A stretch of DNA of 7,389 bases from an uncultured Rhodospirillales bacterium (lineage in GTDB: Bacteria > Pseudomonadota > Alphaproteobacteria > Rhodospirillales > Defluviicoccaceae), in the NCBI GenBank assembly GCA_937127205.1, contig CAKZLS010000119.1, positions 1-7,389 of the forward strand. Reading direction: 5' to 3'. Position numbers and translations under genes: made by a program. Shown here piece by piece: positions 6,008 through 7,389 of this stretch. The notes beneath the pieces were generated by a model. It was not told the origin of the DNA, ran no database searches, and saw only the letters and a program-made list of their open reading frames with translations. The stretch's first letter is position 1; each line of letters opens with the position of its first letter.

Positions 6008-7389
6008 TCATTTTTTTGTGTCCTTGTCGAACTGCCGCCCGACAGCGTCACTGATCAACGAAGCGCAATCGATATCGTTTTGATCTCCCATTTCGAAGAA
6101 CGGCAGGGGGTCGAGCCCCCCTATGGACACCGAGGGATCGGTGAACGGACCATAGGCGCGGACCGGCGCCGCGAAATCGATCAGACTGAAATCTTTCGCT
6201 CGGGCTTCCACCTGTACATCGAATTTTTCTTGTCCGAGGTCCACGTTCCCTTTGCTGACCAACAGCGAGTCCGTGGTGTCGACAACCCCGCGTTCAACGT
6301 TCAATGTCCCATCCTTCGCATCGAGGTCGATGCGCGCGCAACGGATCGGCACGCCGGCGTCATCGCCGACCACCAGGGTCAGCGCCTCCATCACATCAAG
6401 TCCGGCCGCCTCGACGATCAAACCGCTGATCGCGCCGTCACGCATGGCGATGGAGCCCTGCCCCCGCGCCGTAGCCATCATTTGGTCCACCGTCCGGCCG
6501 ACGCCCAGCAGATATATATGGCCGAAAAAGCGGCCGCCGGTATCCTGCACGAACTGGCTGCCCTTTAAGAACGGCTTCAGGCTGAGATTTTTGAACGTCA
6601 GATCGACATCGGCGGAGGGAACCTCTTGGCGCGCGTTCAATGCCGCCTCGCCGGATATGGTGCCTTTGGCGATCACCATGCTCAGCGGCCGGAAAAGCGC
6701 CCGGCCGTCGGTGACCTGCACGCGGAACCGCAGCCGCTCGATGGGCAGATTGGGGGCCAGCACTTCGGTACCCTTGAAGCGCACGTCCATGTTCATGGTG
6801 TGCAGCCGATCGGCGTTGATGGGCGTGTCGGGAAAGATGCCTTCTTTGGTTTCCGGCGCGGGCTCTTCCGGATCCAGTCCGATAAGGCCGGCGAGATCGG
6901 CGAAATCGAGTTTTTGCGAAACCAGATCCGCCTCCACGAATGGCGGTTTCCGGCCATTGTCAAGCATTACGCTTCCCGACAGGTCGCTATCGCCGACAAC
7001 CCCGCTAAAATTCTCGAACCGCCAGCGTTCACCCTCCTTGGCGAGGGCGCCGTCGAGACTGTAGGGTGGCGTATCGGGAAGCGGGATATTGACGATGGGA
7101 AAGATATCGGCGAGCGTCGGTCCCTCGATCGACAATTCAATATCAATCCCCGCCACCTTGACCGGATCGGTCAGCGTTCCTTCGGCGCTGATCCGGGTTT
7201 CACCGGACCTGAGTTCGAAATCCACCGGGTAGGGCTTATCAGTCTCCTGCAGGTGAACCATGGACCCCCCGGAGAAGTCCAGCATGACAGGCCGTCCCTG
7301 AAGAGTACCTTTGAGCGAGGCGGTGACGGAATCATCCCCGGACGCGTCGGCCTTCACCGTGGACAGCTTTCCCGTTACATCGAGGTCGC
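6008..7389 (-). CDS. AsmA-family protein, C-terminal part (5' end outside window)
   Basis: The frame is open from the right window edge to the TGA at 6010-6008, giving 459 codons of a larger protein; the first visible residues, DLDVTGKLSTVKADASG, already belong to the repeat-like beta region, so the GTG at 7357 is not taken as a start. The sequence is a chain of short amphipathic beta strands typical of AsmA/TamB/YhdP-like proteins, with repeated units such as LKGTLQGRPVMLDFSGGS, ISAEGTLTDPVKVAGIDIELSIEGP and ISGEAALNARQEVPSADVDLTF. The end region carries AsmA C-terminal hallmarks: RGQGSIAMRDGAISGL, DAKDGTLNVERGVVDT and GPFTDPSVSIGG. These proteins are inner-membrane anchored, periplasmic, and several are linked to phospholipid transport to or homeostasis of the outer membrane. 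The N-terminal anchor would lie outside the window. Its stop is 18 bases from that of the App1-like gene. Family call is solid; specific role is unknown. Confidence 0.88.
   Translation of the reverse strand, partial: DLDVTGKLSTVKADASGDDSVTASLKGTLQGRPVMLDFSGGSMVHLQETDKPYPVDFELRSGETRISAEGTLTDPVKVAGIDIELSIEGPTLADIFPIVNIPLPDTPPYSLDGALAKEGERWRFENFSGVVGDSDLSGSVMLDNGRKPPFVEADLVSQKLDFADLAGLIGLDPEEPAPETKEGIFPDTPINADRLHTMNMDVRFKGTEVLAPNLPIERLRFRVQVTDGRALFRPLSMVIAKGTISGEAALNARQEVPSADVDLTFKNLSLKPFLKGSQFVQDTGGRFFGHIYLLGVGRTVDQMMATARGQGSIAMRDGAISGLIVEAAGLDVMEALTLVVGDDAGVPIRCARIDLDAKDGTLNVERGVVDTTDSLLVSKGNVDLGQEKFDVQVEARAKDFSLIDFAAPVRAYGPFTDPSVSIGGLDPLPFFEMGDQNDIDCASLISDAVGRQFDKDTKK

Noticed and set aside
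5991..6017. CCGG-gtt-CCGG followed by a run of seven T as a terminator of the App1-like gene.
   Set aside because: The stem is four bp and the T-run begins nine bases after it; the T-run encodes the lysine-rich end of the AsmA-like protein. A weak terminator is possible but not supported.

Overview
The window looks like chromosomal DNA from an alphaproteobacterium. Coding regions are GC-rich, queA and tgt are adjacent and translationally coupled, a small protein resembling the DUF6460 family common in Alphaproteobacteria is present, and a sequence matches the -35/-10 pattern of the alphaproteobacterial general stress sigma factor EcfG. No mobile element, CRISPR array, tRNA or rRNA was recognised. 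The species cannot be named from the sequence.

Layout. Positions 1-1580 (minus strand) hold queA followed by the N-terminal 182 codons of tgt, two enzymes of the queuosine tRNA-modification pathway, joined by an ATGA stop/start overlap. Transcribed divergently, 1747-3252 (plus) is a tight two-gene unit: an LsrG-like small monooxygenase/isomerase and an iron-type alcohol dehydrogenase in which a usual metal-binding His is a Gln. Converging on it, 3272 to about 4195 (minus) is a second two-gene unit: an exported MepK/YcbK-like (DUF882) peptidase with a twin-arginine-type signal, then a two-helix membrane protein of the DUF6460 type. Next comes an AT-richer, apparently non-coding stretch of about 500 bp (4196/4238-4735) with two inverted repeats and promoter candidates. 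At 4736-5989 (plus) lies a DUF2183/App1-like phosphatase with a perfect EcfG-type promoter about 50 bp upstream. Converging on it, 6008 to the window end (minus) is the C-terminal part of an AsmA-family protein.

How the genes fit together. queA-tgt is a housekeeping tRNA-modification unit. The LsrG-like/Fe-ADH pair is probably a small catabolic or detoxification unit of unknown substrate. The right half has a cell-envelope flavour (murein peptidase, small membrane protein, candidate lipid phosphatase, AsmA-like protein), but only the DUF882-DUF6460 pair looks co-transcribed. I see no clearly new multi-gene system. The best leads are the EcfG promoter on the App1-like gene, the metal-site variant in the Fe-ADH next to an LsrG homologue, and the two palindromes in the long intergenic region.
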